Below, one piece after another: positions 1 through 10,835 of a stretch of DNA of 64,000 nucleotides; position 1 is the first letter of the stretch; each line of letters opens with the position of its first letter. The translations under genes were made by a program, and so were the position numbers. Location: NCBI GenBank assembly GCA_900471525.1, contig UCEZ01000027.1, positions 301,068-365,067 of the forward strand. Reading direction: 5' to 3'. The stretch is from Hyphomicrobiales bacterium (GTDB taxonomy: Bacteria; Pseudomonadota; Alphaproteobacteria; Rhizobiales; Rhizobiaceae). Under the pieces are notes generated by a model. It saw only the letters and a program-made list of their open reading frames with translations. It was not told the origin of the DNA and searched no databases.

Positions 1-224
1 CATACATCAAAACCGGGCAAACCTCGCGCATCAAACAAACGGCAGATTCCCCGGCAATCCGGCGCGTTCTATGCTTGATCGCTGGTGATGTCTAGCCTTG
101 AGCGCAAGAGGTGAGCCACAATGTCGCGGGAAAACCGAAGCCAATGTTCGCAAACCGCTTTTCGCTGTCCGACATGGTCAGAACACGGCTTTGCCGGGTC
201 TGCCGGCGACGGTTTTTCAGAGTG
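1..224. other. Intergenic left edge, no gene seen
   Basis: No open frame here has a recognisable product or a convincing ribosome binding site. The one open frame (from about 98) runs antisense into the ABC exporter gene and has no family features. The stretch lies downstream of the minus-strand exporter gene, and I see no strong hairpin with a U-tract for it. Confidence 0.5.
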
Positions 225-2093
225 CTATTCGGCCGCCGCGTCGCGGGCCAGGAAGCCGCCGGACTGGCGTAGCCAGAGGTCGGCGTAAAGGCCGCCGGCT
301 GCGATCAATTGGTCATGAGTCCCGTCTTCAACGATCCGGCCCTCGTCCATGACGATCAACCGATCGAGCGCCGCGATGGTGGATAGCCGATGCGCGATCG
401 CCAGCACCGTCTTGCCATACATCAGGCGATCGAGATTGGACTGGATGGCGGCCTCGACTTCCGAATCGAGAGCAGAGGTCGCCTCGTCCAGAACGAGGAT
501 AGGCGCATCCTTCAGCATAACCCTTGCAATCGCCACCCTCTGGCGCTGGCCGCCGGAGAGCTTGACGCCACGCTCGCCGACATGGGCGTCGAAACCCTTG
601 CGGCCGCGCTGGTCCTGCAACTGCTCTATGAAACCGAGCGCTTCAGCCTTCCTCGCCGCCTCTCTCAGACCGTTTTCATCGGCGTCCGGCCGACCAAAGA
701 GGATGTTGTCCCGGATCGACCGGTGCAGCAGCGACGTATCCTGGCTGACGACGCCGATCTGCGTGCGCAGTGATTCCTGTCGCACCGTGGCAATGTCCTG
801 TCCGTCGATCAGGATACGGCCGGCCTCCAGATCGTAGAAGCGCAGCAGCAGATTGACGAGCGTCGTCTTGCCTGCCCCGGACCGGCCGACAATTCCGACC
901 TTTTCGCCCGGTCTGACGACCAAAGACAGATTTTCGATGACGCCGTAGCCCTTGCCGTAATGGAAGCGGATGTTTTCGAAGCGGATCGCCGGGCTCTTGA
1001 CGACGAGGCTTGGCGCATTCGTCTGGTCCACCAACTGGACCGGCTGCGAAATCATCTCGGCGGCATTCTGGATCGTGCCGATATTGCGCATGATGCCGTT
1101 GAACTGCACCATCATGCGGCTGAGCAGGAAATTCAGCCGCAGGATGAGCGCCATCGTGAAGGCGACCGCGCCCGAACTGATCGATCCGGAAAGCCAGAGA
1201 TCGACGCTGAAGCCTGCCATCGTCACGATCATGATCCCTGACAGAAGCGCCATGGAGGCACGCACGCCGGTGATGAACCGGGTGAAGCGGATGATCGTGT
1301 CCTGGAAGATGTCGAACCCCTGCCGCATGTAGCGGTCGTTTTCCTCGTCGCGCGCGAACAACTTCAGCGTCTGCATGTTGCTGTAGGCATCGACCATGCG
1401 GCCGCTGAGCATCGAGGATGCCTCCGCCGTCTCCTTGGAATGCAGGCGTATCCGCGGCACGAAGTAGCGCGCAAGGAAGGCGAAGCCGATCAGCCAGAGA
1501 AGTACGACGACCGCCAGCGACATGTCGAGCTGGCCCACCAGTACCAGCGTCGAGACCGAATAGATGCCGACGAACCAGACGCTTTCCATCAGGGACGTGA
1601 CGACATCGCCAACCGCCTGCCCGCCCGACCAGACCTTGGTGACGATGCGGCCGGAAAAATCGTTCTGGAAGAAGGACAGCGATTGCCTGGCGACATGCAG
1701 ATAGGATTGCCAGCGGACCAGGTTGTAAAAACCCGGAGTGATCACCTGCTGGTCGACCAGCGACATCAAAAGCGAGACCACGAAGCGCACAATGCCGATC
1801 AGGACAAGCATACCGAACAACTCGGCTCCATGGGCTGCGAGCAGCCCGCTCCAGCCATCGTTTGGCTTGACGGTGGCGAGAATATCGACGACGCGGCCGA
1901 CGAACCAGAACAGCGTCGCCTCGATCGCCGCCGTCATGCCGCCCAGGACGAGCATGGCAATGAACGGTGCCTTCGCCTGCCTTATGTAGAACCAGACGTA
2001 GGGGATCAGCCGCTCGGGCGGCTGCAATCCGTCGCGCGCCGCGAAGGGCTGTATCCAGTTTTCGAACAGGGCAAAAATGGCGCGCAGGATCAT
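225..2093 (-). CDS. ABC exporter half-transporter (fused membrane domain and ATPase)
   Basis: Type IV ABC exporter of about 622 residues that probably moves a lipid or drug-like substrate out across the inner membrane. The N-terminal half (about residues 30-320) is hydrophobic with multiple membrane segments. The C-terminal nucleotide-binding domain has an intact Walker A (GRSGAGKTT, about residue 400), the signature LSGGQRQR (about 511) and Walker B with catalytic Glu (ILVLDEATSALD, about 528). I place the start at MILRAIFALF, which has GGAA six bases upstream and matches the N-terminal layout of the paralogue at 2723-4576; an open frame extends 19 codons further upstream. The two paralogues are close enough to suggest duplication, and both keep all ATPase motifs, so each could homodimerise or they could pair. 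Substrate is unknown. Confidence 0.9.
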   Translation of the reverse strand: MILRAIFALFENWIQPFAARDGLQPPERLIPYVWFYIRQAKAPFIAMLVLGGMTAAIEATLFWFVGRVVDILATVKPNDGWSGLLAAHGAELFGMLVLIGIVRFVVSLLMSLVDQQVITPGFYNLVRWQSYLHVARQSLSFFQNDFSGRIVTKVWSGGQAVGDVVTSLMESVWFVGIYSVSTLVLVGQLDMSLAVVVLLWLIGFAFLARYFVPRIRLHSKETAEASSMLSGRMVDAYSNMQTLKLFARDEENDRYMRQGFDIFQDTIIRFTRFITGVRASMALLSGIMIVTMAGFSVDLWLSGSISSGAVAFTMALILRLNFLLSRMMVQFNGIMRNIGTIQNAAEMISQPVQLVDQTNAPSLVVKSPAIRFENIRFHYGKGYGVIENLSLVVRPGEKVGIVGRSGAGKTTLVNLLLRFYDLEAGRILIDGQDIATVRQESLRTQIGVVSQDTSLLHRSIRDNILFGRPDADENGLREAARKAEALGFIEQLQDQRGRKGFDAHVGERGVKLSGGQRQRVAIARVMLKDAPILVLDEATSALDSEVEAAIQSNLDRLMYGKTVLAIAHRLSTIAALDRLIVMDEGRIVEDGTHDQLIAAGGLYADLWLRQSGGFLARDAAAE

Positions 2094-2154
2094 GGTTCCG
2101 ATATAGGCGCTTTCGCCGTTGCGGCAAAGCACCGGTCGAAATGTGTCCAAAATT

Positions 2155-2571
2155 TCATGTTTGGCGGGCTGTCATGCCCCCCAAGACACGGGCCCAAACC
2201 CACCAGGTGGTCAAGGCGGCAGCACAAAGCCAAATGGCGATGATCACAACAAGACCGGCGCGGCTGACAGGACGACCATGGCGCTCTGCGGCGGTGGCGC
2301 GAAACTCCTTCATGAGACCAACAGGCACCAGTTTCACGGCCAGCAGAATACCGAGCGGCACAATTAAAAGGTCATCGAGGTAACCGAAAACCGGGATGAA
2401 GTCCGGAATGAGGTCAATCGGAGATAGTGCATAGGCGGCAACGGCACCGGCAACCAGCTTTGCCGCAAGCGGCGTTCGACGGTCTCGCGCGGCGATCCAC
2501 AAAGCCACGACATCCCGCTTGATCTGCCGCGCCCAGCGTGTCGCATTCTCTAAAAAGGCGCTGAACACCAC
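2155..2571 (-). CDS. YkvA/DUF1232 family small membrane protein
   Basis: A 138-residue protein with the DUF1232 hallmark around residues 40-70 (AYALSPIDLIPDFIPVFGYL). A hydrophobic C-terminal segment (about residues 105-126, rich in Trp and Ala) is probably one membrane anchor. The family has no established biochemical role. It lies between two ABC exporter genes on the same strand, its stop only about 60 bases from the start of the downstream exporter, so co-transcription is likely. The initiating Met is taken as annotated; no strong Shine-Dalgarno sequence decides it. Confidence 0.85.
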   Translation of the reverse strand: MVFSAFLENATRWARQIKRDVVALWIAARDRRTPLAAKLVAGAVAAYALSPIDLIPDFIPVFGYLDDLLIVPLGILLAVKLVPVGLMKEFRATAAERHGRPVSRAGLVVIIAIWLCAAALTTWWVWARVLGGMTARQT

Positions 2572-2722
2572 ATCGCACCTCGTCTTGCCACCAACAGCGT
2601 CCGTTTCAACGAATCAAGATCTCGATGCTCTTTCTAACAGCAGACCACCGCGAATCGATCGTGATCCGCGGTGGATCTTGCGCGCGTCGACGCGATGGTC
2701 GCCGAACGCGCCGGAAGCGAAC

Positions 2723-4576
<1,854 letters not shown>

Positions 4577-4945
4577 TATCAAGCTCCTTCAGGAATCCAG
4601 TGAAGGAAGGCGGGAATCCCCGCATTCATCGATCCGAAATTTAAAACCGGAAAAAACAGCTCAGTTACACACGAGACGTATTCGTCCGGAAAGCGGGCGG
4701 TCGCGCGCGATGGTGCCGTATCAGGAAAAGCGCGAAACCGGTCAGTCCAACTGGACTGGAGACACAGCCTGGAGGCTGGTGGTCATTCGAATATCCATGC
4801 ATGCCTCCTGTGGTTCGCGTTGAAGATGTGGAAGACATAGAATGTTTTGCCGGGATATGCCAGATTGTCGCAGCCACTTTTTTCATCACTTCAGGCTCTC
4901 GGCGGTTCCTGTTGCCATTACGGCACAGATTGATTACGGGCATTG
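4577..4945. other. Intergenic region between divergent exporter and trmL genes
   Basis: About 370 bases with no convincing gene. It should hold the promoters of the leftward exporter operon and the rightward trmL gene. Its only notable structure is two small inverted repeats next to each other (4743-4758 and 4765-4778), listed separately. Several open frames cross the stretch, but none has both a ribosome binding site and a recognisable product. Confidence 0.5.
4743..4778. repeat. Two adjacent short inverted repeats
   Basis: CAGTCCA-AC-TGGACTG (4743-4758) is a perfect 7-base dyad. It is followed six bases later by CAGCCT-GG-AGGCTG (4765-4778), a perfect 6-base dyad. They lie in the divergent intergenic region. 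They could be operator sites or small hairpins; there is no U-tract, so a terminator is unlikely. The function is inference only. Confidence 0.35.
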
Positions 4946-5434
4946 ATGAACCCCATCAGACTTGTTGATATGTCACCACATTCACTCCGCATCGCCCTCT
5001 ATCAGCCCGACATTCCCGGCAATACGGGGACGATTCTTCGCCTTGCCGCATGCCTTGGCCTCGCCGTCGATATCATCGAACCGGCGGGCTTCGACTTGTC
5101 CGACAAGAACCTCAAGCGCGCCGGCATGGACTACATCGCCTCGGTGACGCTCACGCGGCACGTCAACTGGGAACGCTTCGAAGAGGTCCGGCTTGCGGAG
5201 GGACGCAGATTGATCCTGGCCTCTACCAAAGCCGCCGAACCGTATACGCGCTTCCGCTTCCAGCCCGGCGACACCCTGCTGTTCGGCCGCGAAAGCGCCG
5301 GCGTTCCCGATCACGTTCACGACAAGGCGGACGGCCGGGTGATCATCCCCATGGTCGAGGGGCAGCGGTCGCTGAACGTCGCCATGTCGGTGGCAATGAT
5401 TGCCGGCGAGGCGATCCGGCAGGTCTCGGGCTGA
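4946..5434 (+). CDS. trmL: tRNA (cytidine(34)-2'-O)-methyltransferase TrmL
   Basis: SPOUT-family methyltransferase that 2'-O-methylates the wobble nucleotide of tRNA-Leu isoacceptors using SAM. The protein is about 162 residues, the usual family size. Family signatures are visible: RIALYQPDIPGNTGTILRLA near the N-terminus, LLFGRESAGVP in the middle and the trefoil-knot end PMVEGQRSLNVAMSVAMI. Starts are possible at TTG 4943, ATG 4946 and ATG 4970; the last gives a length closer to the shortest homologues but has no ribosome binding site, and only a weak ACGGG precedes 4946. It converges on the flavin reductase gene, with 16 bases between the stops. Confidence 0.92.
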   Translation: MNPIRLVDMSPHSLRIALYQPDIPGNTGTILRLAACLGLAVDIIEPAGFDLSDKNLKRAGMDYIASVTLTRHVNWERFEEVRLAEGRRLILASTKAAEPYTRFRFQPGDTLLFGRESAGVPDHVHDKADGRVIIPMVEGQRSLNVAMSVAMIAGEAIRQVSG

Positions 5435-5450
5435 AGCCCGCCGGCTTGCC

Positions 5451-6020
5451 TCATGCTGCGACCGCACCGTAGGCGTTTTCGGCGCGGGCGACCTTCAGAG
5501 CCCTCGCCCACCATTTCAGCCGCCGCAGCATGACTAGAAGTCCGGCTTTTGCTTCGGCAGCCTTGAAAGGATTGCCGGCGGCGTCGAACTGCGCCCATAC
5601 ATTCGAAAAACTGACGGTGTCGCGAATCGTGACGGTATGCAACTCCGCAAAGACCTGGCGCAGTTGTTCAACGGCACGCAGTCCGCCGGAGACGCCACCA
5701 TAGGAGATGAACGCGACGGGCTTTGCGTGCCAGGGCTCGTAGCAGCTGTCGATCATTTCCTTGAGCGCGGCCGGATAACCATGGTTGTATTCCGGCGTCA
5801 CCACGATGAAAGCATCGGCCTCGGCAATCTTCGCTTCCAGCGAAGCCTCGCTCACGGCCGCCTCCTCGGCGGTGCCCTTGAATTGGAGCGGATCAATGAG
5901 AATGACGCGAAAGCCACTCTCCGCCCACAATTCCGTCAAGGCCCAGTTGACGACGGTGTCGCAAAAGCGCCCCTGCCGCGCGCTGCCATAGACGACGGCG
6001 ATGGTCATTTTCTCATTCAT
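5451..6020 (-). CDS. NAD(P)H-dependent FMN reductase, probable SoxR target
   Basis: Flavodoxin-like flavin reductase of about 189 residues. It shows the FMN phosphate-binding motif [12 protein letters not shown] near the N-terminus and the family motif [14 protein letters not shown] in the middle. Such enzymes reduce FMN or quinone-like substrates with NAD(P)H. The start at [12 protein letters not shown] was chosen because the flavodoxin beta strand begins immediately after it; ATG 6008 is an alternative. It is divergent from soxR, and the spacer carries a perfect SoxR-type palindrome placed within a minus-strand promoter reading toward this gene. Induction by redox-cycling compounds is therefore likely (inference). 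Confidence 0.88.
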   Translation of the reverse strand: MNEKMTIAVVYGSARQGRFCDTVVNWALTELWAESGFRVILIDPLQFKGTAEEAAVSEASLEAKIAEADAFIVVTPEYNHGYPAALKEMIDSCYEPWHAKPVAFISYGGVSGGLRAVEQLRQVFAELHTVTIRDTVSFSNVWAQFDAAGNPFKAAEAKAGLLVMLRRLKWWARALKVARAENAYGAVAA

Positions 6021-6058
6021 ACCTACGAATGCTCCGTTGTTGGACCGTTGGAGCTCAT

Positions 6059-6089
6059 GGTATAGAACCTCAACTAAAGTTGAGGTCAA
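6059..6089 (-). promoter_or_regulatory. SoxR-type promoter with 19-bp spacer and soxbox palindrome
   Basis: The palindrome ACCTCAACT-AA-AGTTGAGGT occupies 6067-6086 and resembles the classical SoxR operator (CCTCAA...TTGAGG). On the minus strand it lies between a TTGACC -35 (6084-6089) and a TATACC -10 (6059-6064), separated by 19 bases. That over-long spacer is the known hallmark of MerR/SoxR-activated promoters. It reads toward the flavin reductase gene, and soxR may be autoregulated from the same site. The arrangement is seen directly; the regulation is inferred from the family. Confidence 0.85.
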
Positions 6090-6094
6090 TAGAC

Positions 6095-6574
6095 ATGCAG
6101 GAAAAAAATGGAACCGATCTGCCGCGTCGCGAACTGACGGTCGGAGAGGTCGCCGCCCGCAGCGGCGTCGCAGTCTCGACGCTGCATTTCTACGAGACCA
6201 AGGGGCTCATCAAAAGCATGCGCAGCAGCGGCAATCAGCGCCGCTACCCCCGCAGCGTGCTGCGCCGCATCGCAGTCATCAAGATCGCCCAGCGCACCGG
6301 CATACCGCTCGCCGACATTCAGAAGGAGCTCTCCGCCCTGCCCGACGACCGGCAATTGCTGGCGAGCGACTGGGCGCACCTGTCGGAAAACTGGAAGGCC
6401 GATCTGAACGAACGAATCACCAAGCTCACCGCCTTGCGCGACCAGTTGACGTCCTGCATCGGCTGCGGTTGCCTCTCGATGCGCGACTGTCCGCTGCGCA
6501 ACCCCTACGACACGCTGTCGGAAAAAGGCACAGGCGCCTATCTGATCGAGCATGCAGGCGAGGAACAGGACTAG
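6095..6574 (+). CDS. soxR: Redox-sensitive transcriptional activator SoxR
   Basis: MerR-family regulator of 159 residues, the usual SoxR length. The N-terminal winged helix begins [20 protein letters not shown], followed by the dimerisation helix. The C-terminus carries the [2Fe-2S] ligand motif [12 protein letters not shown], an exact CX2CXCX5C. Oxidation of this cluster by superoxide or redox-cycling drugs switches target promoters on. Start at ATG 6095 fits the family; an open frame extends 22 codons upstream across the operator and is not used. No soxS is present nearby, as is usual outside enterics. The stop is two bases from that of the convergent MFS gene. Confidence 0.95.
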   Translation: MQEKNGTDLPRRELTVGEVAARSGVAVSTLHFYETKGLIKSMRSSGNQRRYPRSVLRRIAVIKIAQRTGIPLADIQKELSALPDDRQLLASDWAHLSENWKADLNERITKLTALRDQLTSCIGCGCLSMRDCPLRNPYDTLSEKGTGAYLIEHAGEEQD

Positions 6575-6575
6575 A

Positions 6576-7781
6576 TTAGCGGCGGACCTGCTTGAGCGGG
6601 TCGCGAGATTTCGCCAGCCTCTGCAGAGCCAGCATGCTGACAAGCGTGCCGAGCGAACTGGCGAACGCAATGGCGAGCGCTGCGCGATTGCCATAACTGC
6701 TGAGAACATAGGTGAAGAATGGCGGAGCCGCGGCAAAAGCGAGATTGAGCGGCAAGGCGAGGCGCGCGGCGACCCCGGCATAGTCGGCAGGCGTGAAAAA
6801 CACCAAAGGCAGCGTCGCCCGGCTGACCGACATGGCGCCGCTCGAAAGCCCGTAGAGTAACAGGAAAAGCAGGATCGACCATTTCGCTCCGCCGCCGAGC
6901 GCCAAGACGACCAGGCATACCGGCATGATCGCAGCCGCTACCACACCGGTCGCGAGGCCATTCCACCGGTTACCACCAAGAAAATCGAACAACCGCGCCG
7001 ACATCTGGACCACGCCGATCGCCGAGCCGAAGCCGACGGCGAGGTAGTCGGCGACATCAAAGCTCCGGAACAGGTCGATGACGACAAGCTGGAAGCCCCA
7101 GGTGATGAAGCCGTTGAGCGCGATCGCCGCCGTGATCAGCACGACGACCCGGCGTCGGCGCTGTGTCGGTCCACCCGCTGTCTCAGTCTCCCGTTTGGAA
7201 GCGGCGGGTGCTGTCTTCGGCAGGGCGAACAGATGCAGCGGAAGGCAGACGAACAGCATCAGGCAGCCATATATCAGCGAAACGCCGCGCCAGCCGAATT
7301 GCGCCTGCAGAAAATCCGTCGCCGGCCATGAGAGGCTGGGCGCCAGCGCCATGAACAGCATCTGTGCGCCGATGGCGCGCCGGGCACCCTCACCCGCCAG
7401 TTCCGCGAGGAAGACATGCGCCGACGTCGTCAGGCATGCAGCGCCGGCGATACCGAAGATGCCCCATGCGATGAAATAGGTGATGGCCCCGCCGGAGGCC
7501 GCCAGCAGCCATAGGCCCGGAACCGCGATCAGCGCGCCGCCTGCCAGCACCAGGCGTGCGCCGCATCTGCGGTAGAACCCGCCGACGAAAGGCGAGCAGG
7601 CGGCCATGACGAGAAGCATCACAGTCGGCCCAAGAAAAATCGTCGCGCGGCTGAGCGCGAGATCCGCGGCCATGGCTTCGCCGGTGACCGAAATCGCCAT
7701 GAACAGCGCACCCCAGCCGATGATCTGGGTGATGGAAAGGATGACAACTGAGCGCGAAACGGGCGAGCGCAGAAAAGGCAT
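6576..7781 (-). CDS. Major facilitator superfamily transporter
   Basis: A 401-residue protein with about twelve hydrophobic segments and a central charged loop near residue 200 (PAASKRETETAGG), typical of MFS secondary carriers. An Arg/Gly-rich short loop (FYRRCGARL, about residues 68-77) matches the cytoplasmic loop between helices 2 and 3. It converges tail-to-tail with soxR, separated by one base. The substrate cannot be told from the sequence; drug or small-metabolite efflux is the usual guess for this layout. A SoxR site is not obvious at its own promoter. Confidence 0.85.
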   Translation of the reverse strand: MPFLRSPVSRSVVILSITQIIGWGALFMAISVTGEAMAADLALSRATIFLGPTVMLLVMAACSPFVGGFYRRCGARLVLAGGALIAVPGLWLLAASGGAITYFIAWGIFGIAGAACLTTSAHVFLAELAGEGARRAIGAQMLFMALAPSLSWPATDFLQAQFGWRGVSLIYGCLMLFVCLPLHLFALPKTAPAASKRETETAGGPTQRRRRVVVLITAAIALNGFITWGFQLVVIDLFRSFDVADYLAVGFGSAIGVVQMSARLFDFLGGNRWNGLATGVVAAAIMPVCLVVLALGGGAKWSILLFLLLYGLSSGAMSVSRATLPLVFFTPADYAGVAARLALPLNLAFAAAPPFFTYVLSSYGNRAALAIAFASSLGTLVSMLALQRLAKSRDPLKQVRR

Positions 7782-7874
7782 AGCGGAGCTTTTGGGAAGA
7801 GGCCCGAATCGGGCAAGGCGTAAATCAGGAACGACTATGCAGCTTGACGATCGAAAAACCAGCAGATTGAAGCA

Positions 7875-8135
7875 TCAATCAGCGCTTGGCAGGCGTCGCA
7901 TGGTGAACTCGATCTCGTCGCCGTCCAGCTGACGCCAGCTCTCGACCTCGGTCCAGTAGGCGGCTTTTGGCCAGGCATCAAACCATTCCTGCGCCTTCTC
8001 GCGGGCATGGATGCGATCAAGCCGAAACGTCTCGCGAACGAACAGGCCGTCGCTTCGCTTCGGGTTGCCGCTTCGATGCCGGGCGATCTGACGTTTCAAG
8101 CCGTCGAGCGGCGGCCCTGCCGGAATCCTTGCCAT
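7875..8135 (-). CDS. Small conserved hypothetical protein
   Basis: An 86-residue soluble, charged protein of unknown function. Start at ATG 8135 is decided by a strong AGGTGAG three bases upstream, so the longer open frame from 8150 is not used. The sequence has a basic N-terminal half (GLKRQIARHRSGNPKRSD) and an acidic aromatic C-terminal half with several Trp residues. There is no signal peptide or membrane segment. It is divergent from hemF. I do not recognise a named domain, though the composition and ribosome binding site support it as a real gene. Confidence 0.7.
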   Translation of the reverse strand: MARIPAGPPLDGLKRQIARHRSGNPKRSDGLFVRETFRLDRIHAREKAQEWFDAWPKAAYWTEVESWRQLDGDEIEFTMRRLPSAD

Positions 8136-8344
8136 AAGCTCACCTTTCACCAGTCGAGCCTCTGCATCAAAGATAGGGAGATATTCCTGCTTTTGCGAGT
8201 CCGAATTTCATCGCGCTCGCCCTGCGGCAGACTGACCGACAGCGTTCTGCGCCGTTGCCAGGCATGGCAAAAATATGAACTGTCAGCCAATATGCGAATC
8301 GGCGGGTTTTGCCGTTCAAAGTCATGCCAGACAGGATTATTTTC

Positions 8345-9256
8345 ATGGAACGACCGGACTTGCCACAGGGACTGCCCCTGGATATCGAGGACAAGAAGGC
8401 TAGGGCCAGGGCATGGTTCGAAGCCCTGCGCAATAGCATTTGTGCCGCATTCGAAACCATCGAGGATGAACTGGCCGGGCCGCTCTCCGACCGCGAACCG
8501 GGCCGTTTCGTTGGCAAGGACTGGCTTCGCGATGAAGGCGCCGGCGGTGGCGGGCGCATGTCGATGATGGAAGGCCGCGTCTTCGAAAAGGTCGGCGTCC
8601 ACACCTCGACCGTGCATGGCGAATTCTCGCCGGAGTTCCGCGCCCAGATACCCGGTGCCAGCGAAGACCCGAATTTCTGGGCGTCAGGCATTTCGCTGAT
8701 CGCTCATCCGGTCAATCCGAACGTGCCGGCCGTGCACATGAACACCCGCATGGTCGTCACCACCAGCCACTGGTTCGGCGGCGGTGCCGACCTGACGCCG
8801 GTACTCGATCGCCGCCGCACGCAGGCTGATCCGGATACGATGCTGTTTCACAAGGGTATGGAAATCGCCTGCAAGCGCCATGCCGTTGCCGACTACCCGC
8901 GCTTCAAAGAGTGGTGCGACGAGTATTTCTTCCTGAAGCACCGAAATGAGGCGCGCGGCATCGGCGGCATCTTCTTCGACTGGCAGCATTCCGATGAAGA
9001 GAAAGGCGGTTGGGAGGCCGATTTCGCCTTTACCCAAGATGTCGGCAAGGCTTTCAGCCTGATCTATCCGAAGATCGTGCGCGCCAATTTCAACAAGCCC
9101 TGGACCGAGGAAGACCGCGACGAACAGCTGGTGCGCCGCGGCCGCTACGTCGAATTCAACCTGCTCTACGACCGGGGGACGATCTTCGGGCTGAAAACCG
9201 GCGGAAATGTCGATTCGATCCTGTCGTCGCTGCCGCCAGTGGTCCGCTGGCCCTGA
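8345..9256 (+). CDS. hemF: Oxygen-dependent coproporphyrinogen III oxidase HemF
   Basis: Catalyses O2-dependent oxidative decarboxylation of coproporphyrinogen III to protoporphyrinogen IX in heme synthesis. The protein is 303 residues, the usual HemF length. Family blocks are evident: [20 protein letters not shown] (about residues 67-86), the HMNTRM and GGGADLTP blocks, GIGGIFFDW and the C-terminal [16 protein letters not shown]. The start at MERPDLPQG fits homologues, with AGGA about nine bases upstream; an in-frame Met 12 codons earlier is less likely. No FNR-type dyad is visible upstream, in keeping with the aerobic enzyme. A strong terminator follows the stop. Confidence 0.96.
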   Translation: MERPDLPQGLPLDIEDKKARARAWFEALRNSICAAFETIEDELAGPLSDREPGRFVGKDWLRDEGAGGGGRMSMMEGRVFEKVGVHTSTVHGEFSPEFRAQIPGASEDPNFWASGISLIAHPVNPNVPAVHMNTRMVVTTSHWFGGGADLTPVLDRRRTQADPDTMLFHKGMEIACKRHAVADYPRFKEWCDEYFFLKHRNEARGIGGIFFDWQHSDEEKGGWEADFAFTQDVGKAFSLIYPKIVRANFNKPWTEEDRDEQLVRRGRYVEFNLLYDRGTIFGLKTGGNVDSILSSLPPVVRWP

Positions 9257-9275
9257 AGAAAGCCTGCCAAAATGC

Positions 9276-9310
9276 AAAAATCCGGCCGCGCGAACGGCCG
9301 GATTTTTTGT
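9276..9310. terminator. Bidirectional intrinsic terminator after hemF
   Basis: A 13-base perfect stem (9276-9288 with 9295-9307) closes a six-base loop. It has an A-tract on the left and a T-tract on the right, so it can terminate hemF on the plus strand and the small secreted-protein gene on the minus strand. Confidence 0.85.
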
Positions 9311-9325
9311 TTTCTGAATGCAGCG

Positions 9326-9589
9326 TTAGTCGCAGATCTTGATTCTGCGGATGTGCAGGTTGCCCCATCGGTCCCAGCGCTTCACCTTCTTGATGTAGCA
9401 GGATGGCTCGTAGTAATCGCCGCCGTAATATCCGCCGCCATAGTAGCCGGTGTTATAGAACCCGATCGAGAAGCCACCGTGATGATGACCATGGTGGTGG
9501 TGATGACCGTGGCCGCCGGCCTGCGAGGGAGCGGCAAACGAGATGGCGGCGATGGCGGCGACGGCGGCGGAAATAATGAACTTGCGCAT
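9326..9589 (-). CDS. Small secreted His/Gly/Tyr-rich protein
   Basis: An 87-residue protein. A classical signal peptide (MRKFIISAAVAAIAAISFAA, cleavage likely after SQA) is followed by a run of nine His residues interspersed with Gly (GGHGHHHHHGHHHGG), then a Gly/Tyr-rich stretch, and finally a basic tail with two Cys residues (positions about 64 and 86). The His cluster suggests metal binding in the periplasm, and the two Cys could form a disulphide. I do not recognise a named family. It lies tail-to-tail with hemF across a shared terminator. Metal binding is inference. Confidence 0.75.
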   Translation of the reverse strand: MRKFIISAAVAAIAAISFAAPSQAGGHGHHHHHGHHHGGFSIGFYNTGYYGGGYYGGDYYEPSCYIKKVKRWDRWGNLHIRRIKICD

Positions 9590-9746
9590 GATGGTCTCTC
9601 CTCTGTTGGTTGCTGACGAGTTCGTCTCATCCAGTGATCCAACAGTCCCATGAACCGCTTAGCCGCGCTGTTTCAGATGGAACACGGCCGAACAAAAGCG
9701 TTTCGGCTGCGTTGTAGGCGGAGAACCAACATTGGAGATTTGAGCC

Positions 9747-10010
9747 ATGGTCTTCAAGGCGCGCACATTTTACGGTGGGACACCGGAAGAGATTTTTGCC
9801 CAGGATCAGGCGGATCTGGAAACGCGGGTTGCCAATTGCCTGGCGACTGTGGACGGGCTCGATGCCTCCGATGTTTCGGTTGTCTCGAAGGGAAACACGA
9901 TCCTGTTGACGGGCACTGTCGCGACCATCGAAGAGGCTGAAAGAGCCGAAGAAGCCGCAAGAACCATCGAGGGCGTAGCCGAGATCGTCAACCGGATCGC
10001 GGTCGCCTGA
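9747..10010 (+). CDS. BON domain protein
   Basis: An 87-residue protein whose residues about 22-85 form one BON domain: a helix (DLETRVANCLATVDGLD), then VSVVSKGNTILLTGTVATIEEAERAEEAARTI ending in GVAEIVNRI, the alpha-beta pattern of OsmY-type repeats. No signal peptide is visible, so it may be cytoplasmic or use a partner for export. GGAG lies about nine bases before the ATG. Its stop touches the stop of the convergent lipoprotein gene (10011). BON domains are thought to bind phospholipid, which fits the neighbouring lipid-transport operon, but no direct link is shown. Confidence 0.85.
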   Translation: MVFKARTFYGGTPEEIFAQDQADLETRVANCLATVDGLDASDVSVVSKGNTILLTGTVATIEEAERAEEAARTIEGVAEIVNRIAVA

Positions 10011-10625
10011 TCAGATCGCCTTCAGCGTCCAGCCGACAATATCGGCGGCGACTTCTGCAAAAGCCCCGTCGAGCGCAGCGACGAAGGCGACCGGTCCGCT
10101 GCCACGCACAGGCACGATAGCGCGAAAGGCTTTCTGTGCACCGACGGTGCCATTGCGATCGTTGAGGATCTTGGCAAAGATTTCGACGATGGCCGTATCC
10201 GCCCCCTCGGTCGATATCTCGAACGACCGGATTTCGGTGATCACCTGATAGTCGATCGCAAGCCCCTCGCCCGGTTTGCCGACGCCACCGATCTTGCCGG
10301 TATTCTCGAAAGCCTGGACGAGCTTCGCCTGAACCATCTTCGGAAGGCGGTCGCTCCACTGAGATTTTGCCAGATACTGGATTTCGGAGCCGGACAGCCG
10401 GATGACAACCTGATCGCTGTCGAGCGCCTTCAGTGCAGTCGGCTCAGGAACAAGTATCTGCTTGCTCGTCGAGGACGGGCCTTCGATGATCGGCGAAGCG
10501 GACAGGCTATAGGTGTCGTTGTTGGCCTTGCCGGCGCAGCCCGATAGTGCTGCGATGAGAAGGAAAGCTGTGCAGGCCCGGATCAATCCTGCCTTTCGAC
10601 CACACGGAACACCGGGAAAATTCAT
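10011..10625 (-). CDS. ABC-type transport auxiliary lipoprotein (PqiC/YmbA-like)
   Basis: An outer-membrane-directed lipoprotein of about 204 residues. The N-terminus is an export signal ending in the lipobox LSGC (Cys about residue 30), followed by the fold typical of the ABC transport auxiliary family (ILVPEPTALKALDSDQVVIR...). It is the last gene of the Mla/Mce operon and probably couples the MlaD-type periplasmic bridge to the outer membrane. The ATG at 10625 is preferred: the GTG at 10634 is only two bases from AAGGA, too close, although the spacing to the ATG (about 11) is on the long side. Confidence 0.85.
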   Translation of the reverse strand: MNFPGVPCGRKAGLIRACTAFLLIAALSGCAGKANNDTYSLSASPIIEGPSSTSKQILVPEPTALKALDSDQVVIRLSGSEIQYLAKSQWSDRLPKMVQAKLVQAFENTGKIGGVGKPGEGLAIDYQVITEIRSFEISTEGADTAIVEIFAKILNDRNGTVGAQKAFRAIVPVRGSGPVAFVAALDGAFAEVAADIVGWTLKAI

Positions 10626-10835
10626 TGCAAACACTATCCTTCGTCAATCGCCAGCAACTTAGAGGCTGATCCGGCCAAGACAAGCCAAAAAGCGGTCAAC
10701 CCGATGAGGACACAGCAAAAATCCGGCAAGGATTGCAGCCTTGCCACGCCTGATCCACGACCGGGAAGAAAATATGCGATTCGAAACGTGATCCGGAAGA
10801 AACTGCACGCCCGAACAGCGGACAGAATCAGCGGA

